From the NCBI RefSeq assembly GCF_903946935.1, contig NZ_CAJAXH010000089.1:1-64000 (forward strand): a DNA stretch of 64,000 nt, written 5' to 3'. Below the pieces are notes generated by a model, which did not search any database, was not told the origin of the DNA, and saw only the letters and a list, made by a program, of their open reading frames with translations. This DNA is from an uncultured Thiodictyon sp. (lineage in GTDB: Bacteria > Pseudomonadota > Gammaproteobacteria > Chromatiales > Chromatiaceae). Position 1 is the stretch's first letter, and every line of letters starts with the position of its first letter. Made by a program: the position numbers and the translations under genes. Shown here piece after piece: positions 1 to 7,438 of this stretch.

Positions 1-285
1 CCGTGAAAGTCGTCGCAAGCCAATGTCGCTGAAGTATTTTTCACGCAAAAACGACAGGAGAGCGCAGGAGTGCCCCGTTAGCCTGACACACTTTCATGTT
101 CAGGGGTGGCAGGCACACCTTCCATGGCCGTTAGCCGGTCCGGCGCGCAGGCACGACTGGTTTTCCTTGGTTAGGTCGGGAACCGCCACCGGCTAAAGCC
201 TCGACCTCCGGTTGAGGATAGACCTTCGTTGGCCGGCACGACGATCAAGGACGAAAAATCATAGTGCTGACAGCTTGGGTGTACG
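1..285. other. Upstream region without a gene
   Basis: I see no coding sequence here. Around 186-217 there is a short stretch reading CCACCGGCTAAAGCCTCGAC that recurs with changes near 56410 and, on the opposite strand, near 45660-45700, so it belongs to a small dispersed repeat family. No convincing promoter for the following gene could be picked out. Confidence 0.5.
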
Positions 286-1635
286 ATGAAAAGGTTTTGG
301 CAAATTTATTTACACAGTTCTCCTTGGTTGATCTTTCTGCCTTTTTTGTTTTTATTTGTTCTTATTGTGCTGTCGTTTCATGCTGACGCGATGCACGGCG
401 ATGGCGCGAGGTATAATGAATTCGCAAATAATTTATTAAACGGTTTCTATTCGGCGCCCGCGCCTGATATTAACTTGTGGAGTGGCCCTGGATATCCGGT
501 TTTCTTGATGCCTTTTGTTTTTTTTAAGATGCCTTTGGTCTCCATGACCTTGGCGAATGCGTTTTTTCAGTATTTTTCGATTATTTTGTTGTTTTATGCT
601 GTTAAGGAATATGCGTCGCGACAGAAAGCTTTGTTTTTTTCTTTCTTGTGGGCGTGCTATTATGTTTCTTATCAAGAGCTCTACTCTATTTCGACCGAGC
701 CTCTTGCTTCATTTTTGACTGCGCTTGTCGTTTACCTGGTTGCGAAATCGTTCAAGTCCGGCTCGGCTATAGGTTTTCAGTTTTTGCTGGGTGTGGTTAT
801 TGGCTACCTGGCGCTGACCAAGATCATTTTTGGTTATGTGATAGTGATTTTGCTTTTTATTTCATTTTTATTATTTTTTTTTAAGATCGAGCCCGCTAAG
901 AATAAAAAATTACTTTTCATTCTTTCGCTGGCCTTTGCTGTCAACGTCCCGTATCTATTTTATACTTATAGCCTAACTGGTAAGGCGCTATATTTCGGTA
1001 ACTCCGGAGGGCTTTCGCTCTATTGGATGAGTACGCCGTTCGAGGGTGAGTTTGGCGATTGGAATAATGAGTCGTTTACCGCGAATTGCGGTTCCGCTGC
1101 AAGTGCCTTATGTAACGCTGCCAGCTTTGCGAAAAACCATCAGGCAGATATTGATTACGTGAGTCAATTTAGGGGGGTAGAACGCGACGATGCGCTTAAG
1201 CGGATCGCAATCAATAATATATTGACCCATCCGGTAAAGTACCTAAGGAATTGCCTGTCGAATGTCGGCCGTCTTTTTTTTGGAGTTCCGAATAGCTACA
1301 TTTATCAGCGGGAAGAGACTTTAGTTAGGTTTCCTCCGAATAGCATTATTTTGACGATGATGATTTTTTCTATAATCGCCACGATCTATAACTTCAAAAA
1401 TATTCCGCTCGAAATAGGCTTTGTCGTTACTCTTATTCTAGTCTATCTATTTTTGACCACTCTGGTGAGCGCTTATCCGCGGCAGCTCTATATCGTTGTT
1501 CCCTGGTTGTTGTTTTGGTTTGCTTTTGTTGCTGAAAAGTGTGTTGTTATCAAGTTCGATATGGCCAGCGATAGAGAGTCGATCGGCAAGGGTCGAGCTG
1601 ATTGGCGTCGAAACTCAGCGGCTGTCGGGGGCTGA
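286..1635 (+). CDS. GT-C type membrane glycosyltransferase (GT39/ArnT-like)
   Basis: This 449-residue protein is almost entirely hydrophobic, with about ten membrane segments. The first periplasmic loop holds an acidic motif, HGDGARYNEF (about residues 37-46), as in GT-C enzymes that move sugars from polyprenyl-phosphate donors to periplasmic acceptors. It is probably a glycosyltransferase acting with the GT2/GtrA pair just downstream; donor and acceptor are unknown. Its DNA is clearly more AT-rich than the flanks, with many T runs and AT-ending codons, which suggests recent acquisition. The C-terminal 25 residues are hydrophilic and GC-richer and may be an altered end. An O-antigen polymerase is a less likely alternative. 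Confidence 0.7.
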   Translation: MKRFWQIYLHSSPWLIFLPFLFLFVLIVLSFHADAMHGDGARYNEFANNLLNGFYSAPAPDINLWSGPGYPVFLMPFVFFKMPLVSMTLANAFFQYFSIILLFYAVKEYASRQKALFFSFLWACYYVSYQELYSISTEPLASFLTALVVYLVAKSFKSGSAIGFQFLLGVVIGYLALTKIIFGYVIVILLFISFLLFFFKIEPAKNKKLLFILSLAFAVNVPYLFYTYSLTGKALYFGNSGGLSLYWMSTPFEGEFGDWNNESFTANCGSAASALCNAASFAKNHQADIDYVSQFRGVERDDALKRIAINNILTHPVKYLRNCLSNVGRLFFGVPNSYIYQREETLVRFPPNSIILTMMIFSIIATIYNFKNIPLEIGFVVTLILVYLFLTTLVSAYPRQLYIVVPWLLFWFAFVAEKCVVIKFDMASDRESIGKGRADWRRNSAAVGG

Positions 1636-1678
1636 CCTTGATCATCGGTTCTTGATCATAACTCCGGCCGCCGGCGCT

Positions 1679-1727
1679 CCCGGCGCAGAGCGCCTCACAC
1701 ATGCGTGACTCCGCTGGAGAGACTGGG
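1679..1727 (-). repeat. Dispersed repeat R1, diverged copy (minus orientation)
   Basis: GGCGCAGAGCGCCTCACACA followed by a degraded GTGACNCCGCT palindrome is the reverse complement of the R1 repeat found near 15003, 36023, 46825, 47645 and 52361. It is part of a 513-base gap between genes that holds only repeats. Confidence 0.6.
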
Positions 1728-1766
1728 CAAGAATCGGTGTCGTGTCGTGTCGTGTACGCTAGCGCC

Positions 1767-1899
1767 TGGGAGCGCCGACATTCTGTCGGCCAACGCGCCG
1801 CCGGAGGTTCGCGGTTTCGCGGTTAAGCGCAAGGGGCGTTGTTTTCGTGAGGACCCAACGGCGCTTCGCGCCGTCGCCGACAGAATGTCGGCGCTCCCA
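1767..1899. repeat. Repeat R4: perfect 24-bp inverted repeat
   Basis: The arms 1767-1790 and 1876-1899 are perfect reverse complements containing GCCGACATTCTGTCGGC, itself a palindrome, and enclose 85 bases. A single arm with one change occurs at 45484-45506. The structure is of the REP/MITE kind. The bases between 1900 and 2020 show nothing further. Confidence 0.75.
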
Positions 1900-2023
1900 A
1901 ACGCCACAGGGTTTGGTGTCTGCGAATACTTGTCCAGTCTATGGAGCGGGCTTGATCGTCGTTCTGGCTGGCCTCTCTATTCTGCGCGTTCGTACTGACT
2001 GAGAGATATACTTGTGGGAGCTC

Positions 2024-2075
2024 GTCGCGGCCGGGGGCCGCTCCTACGGCGGTAGGGGCGGCCCCCGGCCGCGAC
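2024..2075. repeat. Repeat R3: REP-like hairpin
   Basis: The arms 2024-2047 and 2052-2075 are reverse complements with one mismatch and a four-base loop; each begins or ends with GTCGCGGCC. The same hairpin with perfect arms is at 47064-47119, and single arms are at 3429-3456 and 36130-36149. It lies upstream of the GT2 gene. Confidence 0.75.
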
Positions 2076-2148
2076 GTATGTCGCGTCGGAATATTACGAG
2101 CGCCGCGCGGGCGGCGCTGGATGCTTCATCGCAACGGGTTCCGATACC

Positions 2149-2838
2149 ATGAAACTCACGATTGTCATTCCCTGTTATAACGAGCGGGACACGATCGAGT
2201 CGATCGTCGACGCGGTGCGTCAGTCGGCCTATCCCGATAAGGAAATCATCGTGGTGGACGACTGCTCGGACGATGGCTCACGCGATGTCTTACGTGAAAG
2301 AATCGCGCCCAAGGTCAATCAGATTCTCTATCATGAAATGAATCAGGGGAAAGGCGCGGCCCTGCGGACTGGTTTCAAGGCGGCCACGGGCGACATCGTC
2401 ATCGTCCAGGACGCGGATCTGGAATATGATCCGCAAGAGTATCCAATCGTTCTCAAGCCCATTCTGGATGGAAAAGCGGATGTGGTCTACGGTTCGCGCT
2501 TTATGGGTGGGAATGCGCATCGCGTGGTCTATTTCTGGCACCGTGTCGGCAATGGCTTCTTGACGCTGATGTCGAATATGTTCACGAATTTGGATTTGAC
2601 GGATATGGAAACCTGCTACAAGGCCTTCCGCCGTGAAATCGTCCAGGGGATCGAGATCGAGGAAAATCGCTTTGGCTTCGAGCCTGAAATCACCGCCAAA
2701 ATCGCGAAGACGGGATGCCGGATCTACGAGGTAGGCATTTCTTACTATGGCCGTACTTACGCCGAAGGCAAGAAGATCGGTTGGCGCGATGGGGTACGGG
2801 CCTTGGTCTGTATCTTTAAATACAATCTACTGCGATGA
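2149..2838 (+). CDS. Family 2 glycosyltransferase (DPM1-like)
   Basis: This 229-residue cytoplasmic GT2 enzyme starts with a typical GT-A nucleotide-binding strand ([10 protein letters not shown], residues 3-12). It carries VDDCSDDGS (36-44) and the metal-binding DAD motif (88-90). The length and the [16 protein letters not shown] segment match polyprenyl/dolichyl-phosphate sugar synthases. These transfer a sugar from a nucleotide donor to a lipid phosphate on the inner face of the membrane. The stop codon overlaps the start of the next gene, a GtrA flippase-like protein (ATGA), a standard pairing in which the lipid-linked sugar is then flipped for a GT-C transferase such as the upstream gene. 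Confidence 0.85.
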   Translation: MKLTIVIPCYNERDTIESIVDAVRQSAYPDKEIIVVDDCSDDGSRDVLRERIAPKVNQILYHEMNQGKGAALRTGFKAATGDIVIVQDADLEYDPQEYPIVLKPILDGKADVVYGSRFMGGNAHRVVYFWHRVGNGFLTLMSNMFTNLDLTDMETCYKAFRREIVQGIEIEENRFGFEPEITAKIAKTGCRIYEVGISYYGRTYAEGKKIGWRDGVRALVCIFKYNLLR

Positions 2839-3212
2839 GAGTTTTCCGCTATTTTTTTGTCGGCGGCGCGGCGGCTGCCGTCGATATCGGGCTGTTTGGG
2901 CTGTTGGTCAAGGGGGTTGGGCTGCCCTGGTTTCCGGTAGCCGTTGTGAGCTTTGGGCTGGCGACGGCGGTCAATTACTTTCTGTCCATTCGTTATGTCT
3001 TTGACAGTGGTGTCAGGTTCGCTAGCCACCACGAGGTGCTGCTGGTGTTCGTTGTCAGTGCCGTCGGCCTGGCGATCAATCAGGCCGTCCTGTGGGTGTT
3101 GATTCAATATACGCCGGTGGATGTTCTGTTAGCCAAGATGGCGGCGACCGGCGGTGTGTTTTTCTGGAACTATGGGGCGAGAAGCAGGTTTATTTTCAGG
3201 GCTGTCGAATAA
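2835..3212 (+). CDS. GtrA family membrane protein
   Basis: This 125-residue protein has four predicted membrane helices and the GtrA pattern: [10 protein letters not shown] at the start, then [17 protein letters not shown], and a final [10 protein letters not shown]. GtrA proteins are thought to move undecaprenyl- or polyprenyl-phosphate sugars across the inner membrane. It is translationally coupled to the GT2 gene by a four-base overlap, so the pair probably makes and flips one lipid-linked sugar. Confidence 0.85.
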   Translation: MRVFRYFFVGGAAAAVDIGLFGLLVKGVGLPWFPVAVVSFGLATAVNYFLSIRYVFDSGVRFASHHEVLLVFVVSAVGLAINQAVLWVLIQYTPVDVLLAKMAATGGVFFWNYGARSRFIFRAVE

Positions 3213-3265
3213 CAGATCGGTTTGGGGTGCGGCGCTGGGCGGCCGCGATCATCGATGCGGCCACC

Positions 3266-3456
3266 GACACCCTTGGCGCAGAGCGCGCGGTACCTGAGTG
3301 ACACCGCTCGCGCGGTGTGACGAGCGCCGGGTGAGAGGCTGCTACCGGAATCATGCTCAAGGTCGCTGGGCGTGTGTCCCTTCTTAACGTCTTGATGATT
3401 CATCGGATCATAAAATCTCACCGTGATCCGTCGCGGCCTGGGGCCGCTCCTACCGG
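3266..3456. repeat. Repeat-bearing intergenic stretch (R1 and half R3)
   Basis: Bases 3266-3325 hold an R1 copy in minus orientation, with GGCGCAGAGCGC followed by a GTGACACCGCT palindrome. Bases 3429-3456 hold one arm of the R3 hairpin, directly against the end of the convergent SPOR-like gene. No gene is seen between 3213 and 3449. Confidence 0.6.
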
Positions 3457-4685
3457 AGTTGCCCGAGGGGTTCGGACGCGATGACGGGCGGTTGTTTGCC
3501 GGGCGCGAAGGTGCGGACAAATGGGCGCAGCCGTTTCAGGTTGGCTGGGAGGGCGTTGAGCGCCTCGCGCGCTTGGGCCTTATCGGTGAATAGGCCGGAG
3601 ATTATGATGACCCCGGCGCGGGTGGTCTCGATATGGATGCGCTGCGGGTCAAGCGCGTGCTCTGCGATGAATGCGCGGAGGTCGCGGCGGGGCACGGCGG
3701 CGATCTGGATGCCATAACTGACTTGCTCCAAACTCGGTTGGTCGGCCGCGGCCGGCGGGTCCGGGACCGGTTGAGCCAGCGCCGGTGCCGGGGGCGGTGC
3801 GGGTGGGTCGGTGGTCGCCTGCTGTTCTTCGTGAGGCGGCGGCCGATCTGCGGCGACCTGGGGTGTCTCCAGAGCGTCGAGCCGCGCGGTGAGTCGCAGC
3901 ACTTGCACCTCTAGCTCGGCCAACCGCTCGGGGCGCTCGGGGGCTGGTCGGCGATCGGGGGCGGCCGGATCGGGGCGCCAGGCCGGTGGCGGTTGGGCCG
4001 AAGCCGCAGGATCCGCGGCGGTTGGTGCCGCGGGCCTGGGGCGGGGGAGGGGGGCGTCATCGAGCCAATGGGCGGCCAGCGCGGCGGAGGCGATGATGGC
4101 CAGGAGCAGTGCCAGGTTGGTCCGGCGCCGCAGGGCCTCGAGCTGGCCTTGCCACCAGTCGCGCTCGGCGGAGTCGAGCCGGTGAATCTCCAGGCGCGGC
4201 GCCTCGCCGGTGGCCGTGCTCGTCGGCAGGTGGGCCGGTGTCTGTGCCGGTGCCGGGGGCGGGTCGGGCCAATCGCTCGGCCGCGCCGGCTGGGTTCCGG
4301 TGATCCGGATGACGGTGTCTTCGAGTAACCGGCGGTGCGGTTCGGCATCGGGGGCCGCCAGGAAGCCATCGAGCAGGGCAAGCAGTTGCTCGGCTTCGCT
4401 GCGGGTACGGGCGAGTGTGTCGTCAGCCGCCGCCTGCCGCGGTGCGCCGCCGTCGGCCTCGGCGCTGGCCGGGGCCGCCGCTGCCAACTGCCGCCCGACC
4501 TGCTCCAGGTAGCTGGCGATCTGTCGGGTGAGCCGCGTCAGGGTCGCGGCGGCGTGGGCGTCCCGCGGTGCTGCTAACAGGAGTCGGGGCAGGCGCTCAT
4601 GCAGTGCCGCGAGGGCCGCGGCGGTCGCCGCCCGCGTTGTCGGGAGGTCGTTGGGGCCGATCGGCGGTGCGGGCGGTTGGTTCAC
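3450..4685 (-). CDS. Single-pass membrane protein with C-terminal SPOR-like domain
   Basis: The 411-residue protein has an Ala-rich helical cytoplasmic part (1-185) and one membrane helix near 190-207 (LALLLAIIASAALAA). A Pro/Ala-rich linker follows, with a short coiled segment (about 255-272), then a domain at about 321-400. That domain begins SYGIQIAAVPRR and has the length and beta-alpha rhythm of SPOR domains, which bind denuded peptidoglycan. It lies 15 bases after the O-antigen ligase gene on the same strand, so the two are probably cotranscribed. The Pro/Ala content makes fine alignment hard; the SPOR call is likely but not certain. Confidence 0.55.
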   Translation of the reverse strand: MNQPPAPPIGPNDLPTTRAATAAALAALHERLPRLLLAAPRDAHAAATLTRLTRQIASYLEQVGRQLAAAAPASAEADGGAPRQAAADDTLARTRSEAEQLLALLDGFLAAPDAEPHRRLLEDTVIRITGTQPARPSDWPDPPPAPAQTPAHLPTSTATGEAPRLEIHRLDSAERDWWQGQLEALRRRTNLALLLAIIASAALAAHWLDDAPLPRPRPAAPTAADPAASAQPPPAWRPDPAAPDRRPAPERPERLAELEVQVLRLTARLDALETPQVAADRPPPHEEQQATTDPPAPPPAPALAQPVPDPPAAADQPSLEQVSYGIQIAAVPRRDLRAFIAEHALDPQRIHIETTRAGVIIISGLFTDKAQAREALNALPANLKRLRPFVRTFAPGKQPPVIASEPLGQLR

Positions 4686-4700
4686 GGTGCAAGCGCTCGC

Positions 4701-6311
4701 TCAGGCGTCGAATGGGTTGCGCGGCCGACGATCGGCGACCGGTGCATCTAATGCACGAGGCGTCGTCGGCGCGCTCGCCATCGCCTGCATGGTCCTGGTG
4801 CGGCGCTCGCGCCGCTGCTTGCCGTGAGTCACCGGTAGGCGCCCGGGTGGGGCGAAAAACAGGCCGGCCAGGAAGGCGAAATAGCCAAGATTGGCGGGGG
4901 TGTGGAGGTTGTAGTCGGTGAGGCTGTGGCCGAGCAGGAGGGTCAGCCCGACCCCGGCGCCGATCTGAATACAGCGAAACTCCGACCACTCGACCCCGTC
5001 CATCAGTCGCGACCACTGGCGCGCGCCGAGCCCCAGGAAGAGCACGAGCAGCGCGGGCGCCCACAGGCCGGTCTCGTAGAGCGCCTCGAGATAGTCGTTA
5101 TGCGCGTGCGGGATGAACCATTGTCCCAACTCTATGGGCTGGTTGATCAGGTAGGCGTCCGGGTAGGTGCCGGGCCCGCTGCCGAGCGGGAGCAGCCGGC
5201 CGGCGCCATCGAAGGTGGTGGTGGCGATCGACCAACGCGCGTCGGCGACCAGGGCGCTCGTGGAGAACCGATCGAGCACCGGGGCGAGCCCGAGTGCGGC
5301 GGCGAAACCGACGGCCAGGGTCAGGAGCCGTCCGACCATGCCGAAGGTCTCACGGCTGCCGACGTAGCGGGCGAAGAGACTCGCGGTGAGGACGATCCCG
5401 AGCATCGCCAGGACGATACCGCTGCGCGAGCGGGTGAGCACGATGCCGACCAGCAACAGCATGGCGAGCAGGACCAGGGCCTGGCTGGGGCGCCCGCCGG
5501 CCCGCAACATCCCGATCAGCCGCTGGCGCCGGCTGCGGCTGGGGCGGTCATGGCGCGGGGTGCGCCCGAGGTGGAACAGGAAGAGTGCGAGCGCGAGCGG
5601 GAACACCATCTCGAGCATGCCGGCGAGATGATCGCGATTGCGGAAGGTCCCGGAGGCGATGTGGCTCAAAGGGGCCAGCCCGGCGATCCCGTAGTCGACC
5701 CCGGTGCTTTCGCCGGCGAACTGGAACAGGCCGATCAGCACCTGGAGCAGCGCGGCGGCGAATAACAGATAGACTAGGCGCCGGGCCTGGCCTTCGGCGA
5801 GCGTGCGCGTCCCCAGGTAGATACCGATCGGGATGAGGGTGGTGAGCCAGGCGGTCTCGGTCGCGAATGGATGTATCGAGAGTGTACGCCCGGCCTCCAG
5901 ACCCTGGCCGGCGACCAGGGCGATGGCGTTGCGATAGCGCTCGCGTCCGCTCAGGTGTACGAGTAGCCAGTCCGGCCAGGGGACCAGATAAAGGACGGGG
6001 AGCAAGAACAGTGCGCCCAAGAGGACGCCTTCGACCGTGCTCAACCCGGCGCGCTGCGGTGGTTGCCAGAGCGCCAGTCCGATCAGGATGAGTCCGAGCC
6101 ACTCCAGCAGCAGGCGTGGCAGTGGCTCGATCCCGCCGCTCAAGAGCGGGGCCACCAGGATCAGGATGGCGAGTACAGCCTGGATGAGGTTGGTGCCAAG
6201 ACCTGCCGTGGGGCCGTGAAGCGAGCGTGTGTCTGACGTCAAGATGGGTGCTCTGAGAGGGGTGCGCGTTAATAAACCGTGAAAATGCCTGGGCACTGGG
6301 GCTCCGTTCAA
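4701..6311 (-). CDS. O-antigen ligase family protein (Wzy_C)
   Basis: This 536-residue inner-membrane protein has about twelve membrane segments. It shows the Wzy_C signature TRSRSGIVLAM in the middle and, in the large periplasmic loop, HAHNDYLEALYETG, the usual HNDYLE motif of O-antigen ligases and polymerases. These enzymes join polyprenyl-linked glycans to lipid A-core or polymerise repeat units. The C-terminal tail is Arg/Pro-rich and cytoplasmic. It is divergent from the Wza-type export gene, with a 57-87 base gap that should contain promoters for both. Confidence 0.8.
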   Translation of the reverse strand: MNGAPVPRHFHGLLTRTPLRAPILTSDTRSLHGPTAGLGTNLIQAVLAILILVAPLLSGGIEPLPRLLLEWLGLILIGLALWQPPQRAGLSTVEGVLLGALFLLPVLYLVPWPDWLLVHLSGRERYRNAIALVAGQGLEAGRTLSIHPFATETAWLTTLIPIGIYLGTRTLAEGQARRLVYLLFAAALLQVLIGLFQFAGESTGVDYGIAGLAPLSHIASGTFRNRDHLAGMLEMVFPLALALFLFHLGRTPRHDRPSRSRRQRLIGMLRAGGRPSQALVLLAMLLLVGIVLTRSRSGIVLAMLGIVLTASLFARYVGSRETFGMVGRLLTLAVGFAAALGLAPVLDRFSTSALVADARWSIATTTFDGAGRLLPLGSGPGTYPDAYLINQPIELGQWFIPHAHNDYLEALYETGLWAPALLVLFLGLGARQWSRLMDGVEWSEFRCIQIGAGVGLTLLLGHSLTDYNLHTPANLGYFAFLAGLFFAPPGRLPVTHGKQRRERRTRTMQAMASAPTTPRALDAPVADRRPRNPFDA

Positions 6312-6398
6312 GGGTAACGGACACCAAAGGGGCGATGGTCAATCCGGACGGTTTGATGTTAGCCTGCTGTGTTCACTGATAGCCAACGTTCGTTGCAC

Positions 6399-7256
6399 AT
6401 GAATCAGCTATTGTCCGCCTCTCCCCTGCGCATGCCCACTACACGAATCATAACTTTTCTGCGGACCTGGCGCAGCCTTGGCTTACTGATGCTGGGCGGA
6501 TGGCTGGTCCTGCTCCTGGGCTGTGAGACGCACCCCGGGTCCGCGCACTGGGGCGAGACGTCGACCGTGGGTGCTGCGACCGCGACGGTCGCGGGGCAGG
6601 CGGTGCAGCCGCCGCCACCGGGTGCCCAGATGATGCCGGCCGTGGTCGGCCCGCCGCCGGACCCAAATCCCGCGGACCTCATCTATCGCATCGGTCCTTA
6701 CGACACCTTGCGGGTGGACGTGTTCGGCGTACCTGAGCTGTCGGCCGACGCCGACGTCAACCTGCAGGGCCTGATCGTACTCCCGCTGATCGGCCCGGTG
6801 TCGGTCAGCGGTCTGACGCCGAACGAGGCGGAGGCCGCGATCGTCCGGCAGCTCGCCGGTCGCTATCTGCGTGACCCCCGGGTGACCGTCTATGTCAAGA
6901 GTTCGGCCAGTCTCAACGTGACCGTCTCGGGTTGGGTGGGCAAACAGGGCGTGCAGCCGATCCAGGGACGCAAGACCCTGAGCGACATCCTGGCGCAGGC
7001 CGGCGGGGTATCGCCGATGGGCAAGAAAGGGCAGGTGGTGCTGTACCGTGGCAACGAACCCGGTCGGGCGTCAGGCGATGAGCGCGTGACCGCCTATGTG
7101 ATCGATTATCAGGCGATCCTCGACGGCAAACTGCACGATCCGCTGGTGGTGGGGGCCGATCGGATCTATGTTCCGGCCTCGGGTGTCGCGCTCTTCTTCA
7201 GCCCGATTGCCAATGTCCTACAGACCTGGGTGAGGCCCTTTATCCCGTTACCCTAA
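6399..7256 (+). CDS. Polysaccharide export lipoprotein (Wza/EpsE type)
   Basis: From ATG 6399 the protein has 285 residues. A long N-terminal signal ends in a lipobox, LLLGC, with the lipidated Cys at residue 42 (31 if ATG 6432 is used, and a GTG at 6369 is also possible). A Poly_export domain follows (YRIGPYDTLRVDVFGVPELS) and then an SLBB-type domain (VTVSGWVGKQGVQPIQG). The family forms the outer-membrane channel for capsule or exopolysaccharide. It is the first gene of a set followed by the tyrosine kinase gene. The 182 bases between them hold no clear gene. Confidence 0.85.
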   Translation: MNQLLSASPLRMPTTRIITFLRTWRSLGLLMLGGWLVLLLGCETHPGSAHWGETSTVGAATATVAGQAVQPPPPGAQMMPAVVGPPPDPNPADLIYRIGPYDTLRVDVFGVPELSADADVNLQGLIVLPLIGPVSVSGLTPNEAEAAIVRQLAGRYLRDPRVTVYVKSSASLNVTVSGWVGKQGVQPIQGRKTLSDILAQAGGVSPMGKKGQVVLYRGNEPGRASGDERVTAYVIDYQAILDGKLHDPLVVGADRIYVPASGVALFFSPIANVLQTWVRPFIPLP

Positions 7257-7438
7257 AGATCGGTCGTCTCGCCGGCCTTGCTGATCCCGCCTTGCCCGCG
7301 CGTTGGTCATCGCGGGGCTGCTCGCGGCGGGGCGCCGCGCTGCCCCATCGTGGTCGACCCGACGATCGAGGTGGTCGGGGCCGCGGGCCAGCCCGTATAC
7401 TTCCACCCTGAGCTCTTTTTGTGAAGATTGCTTAATCT

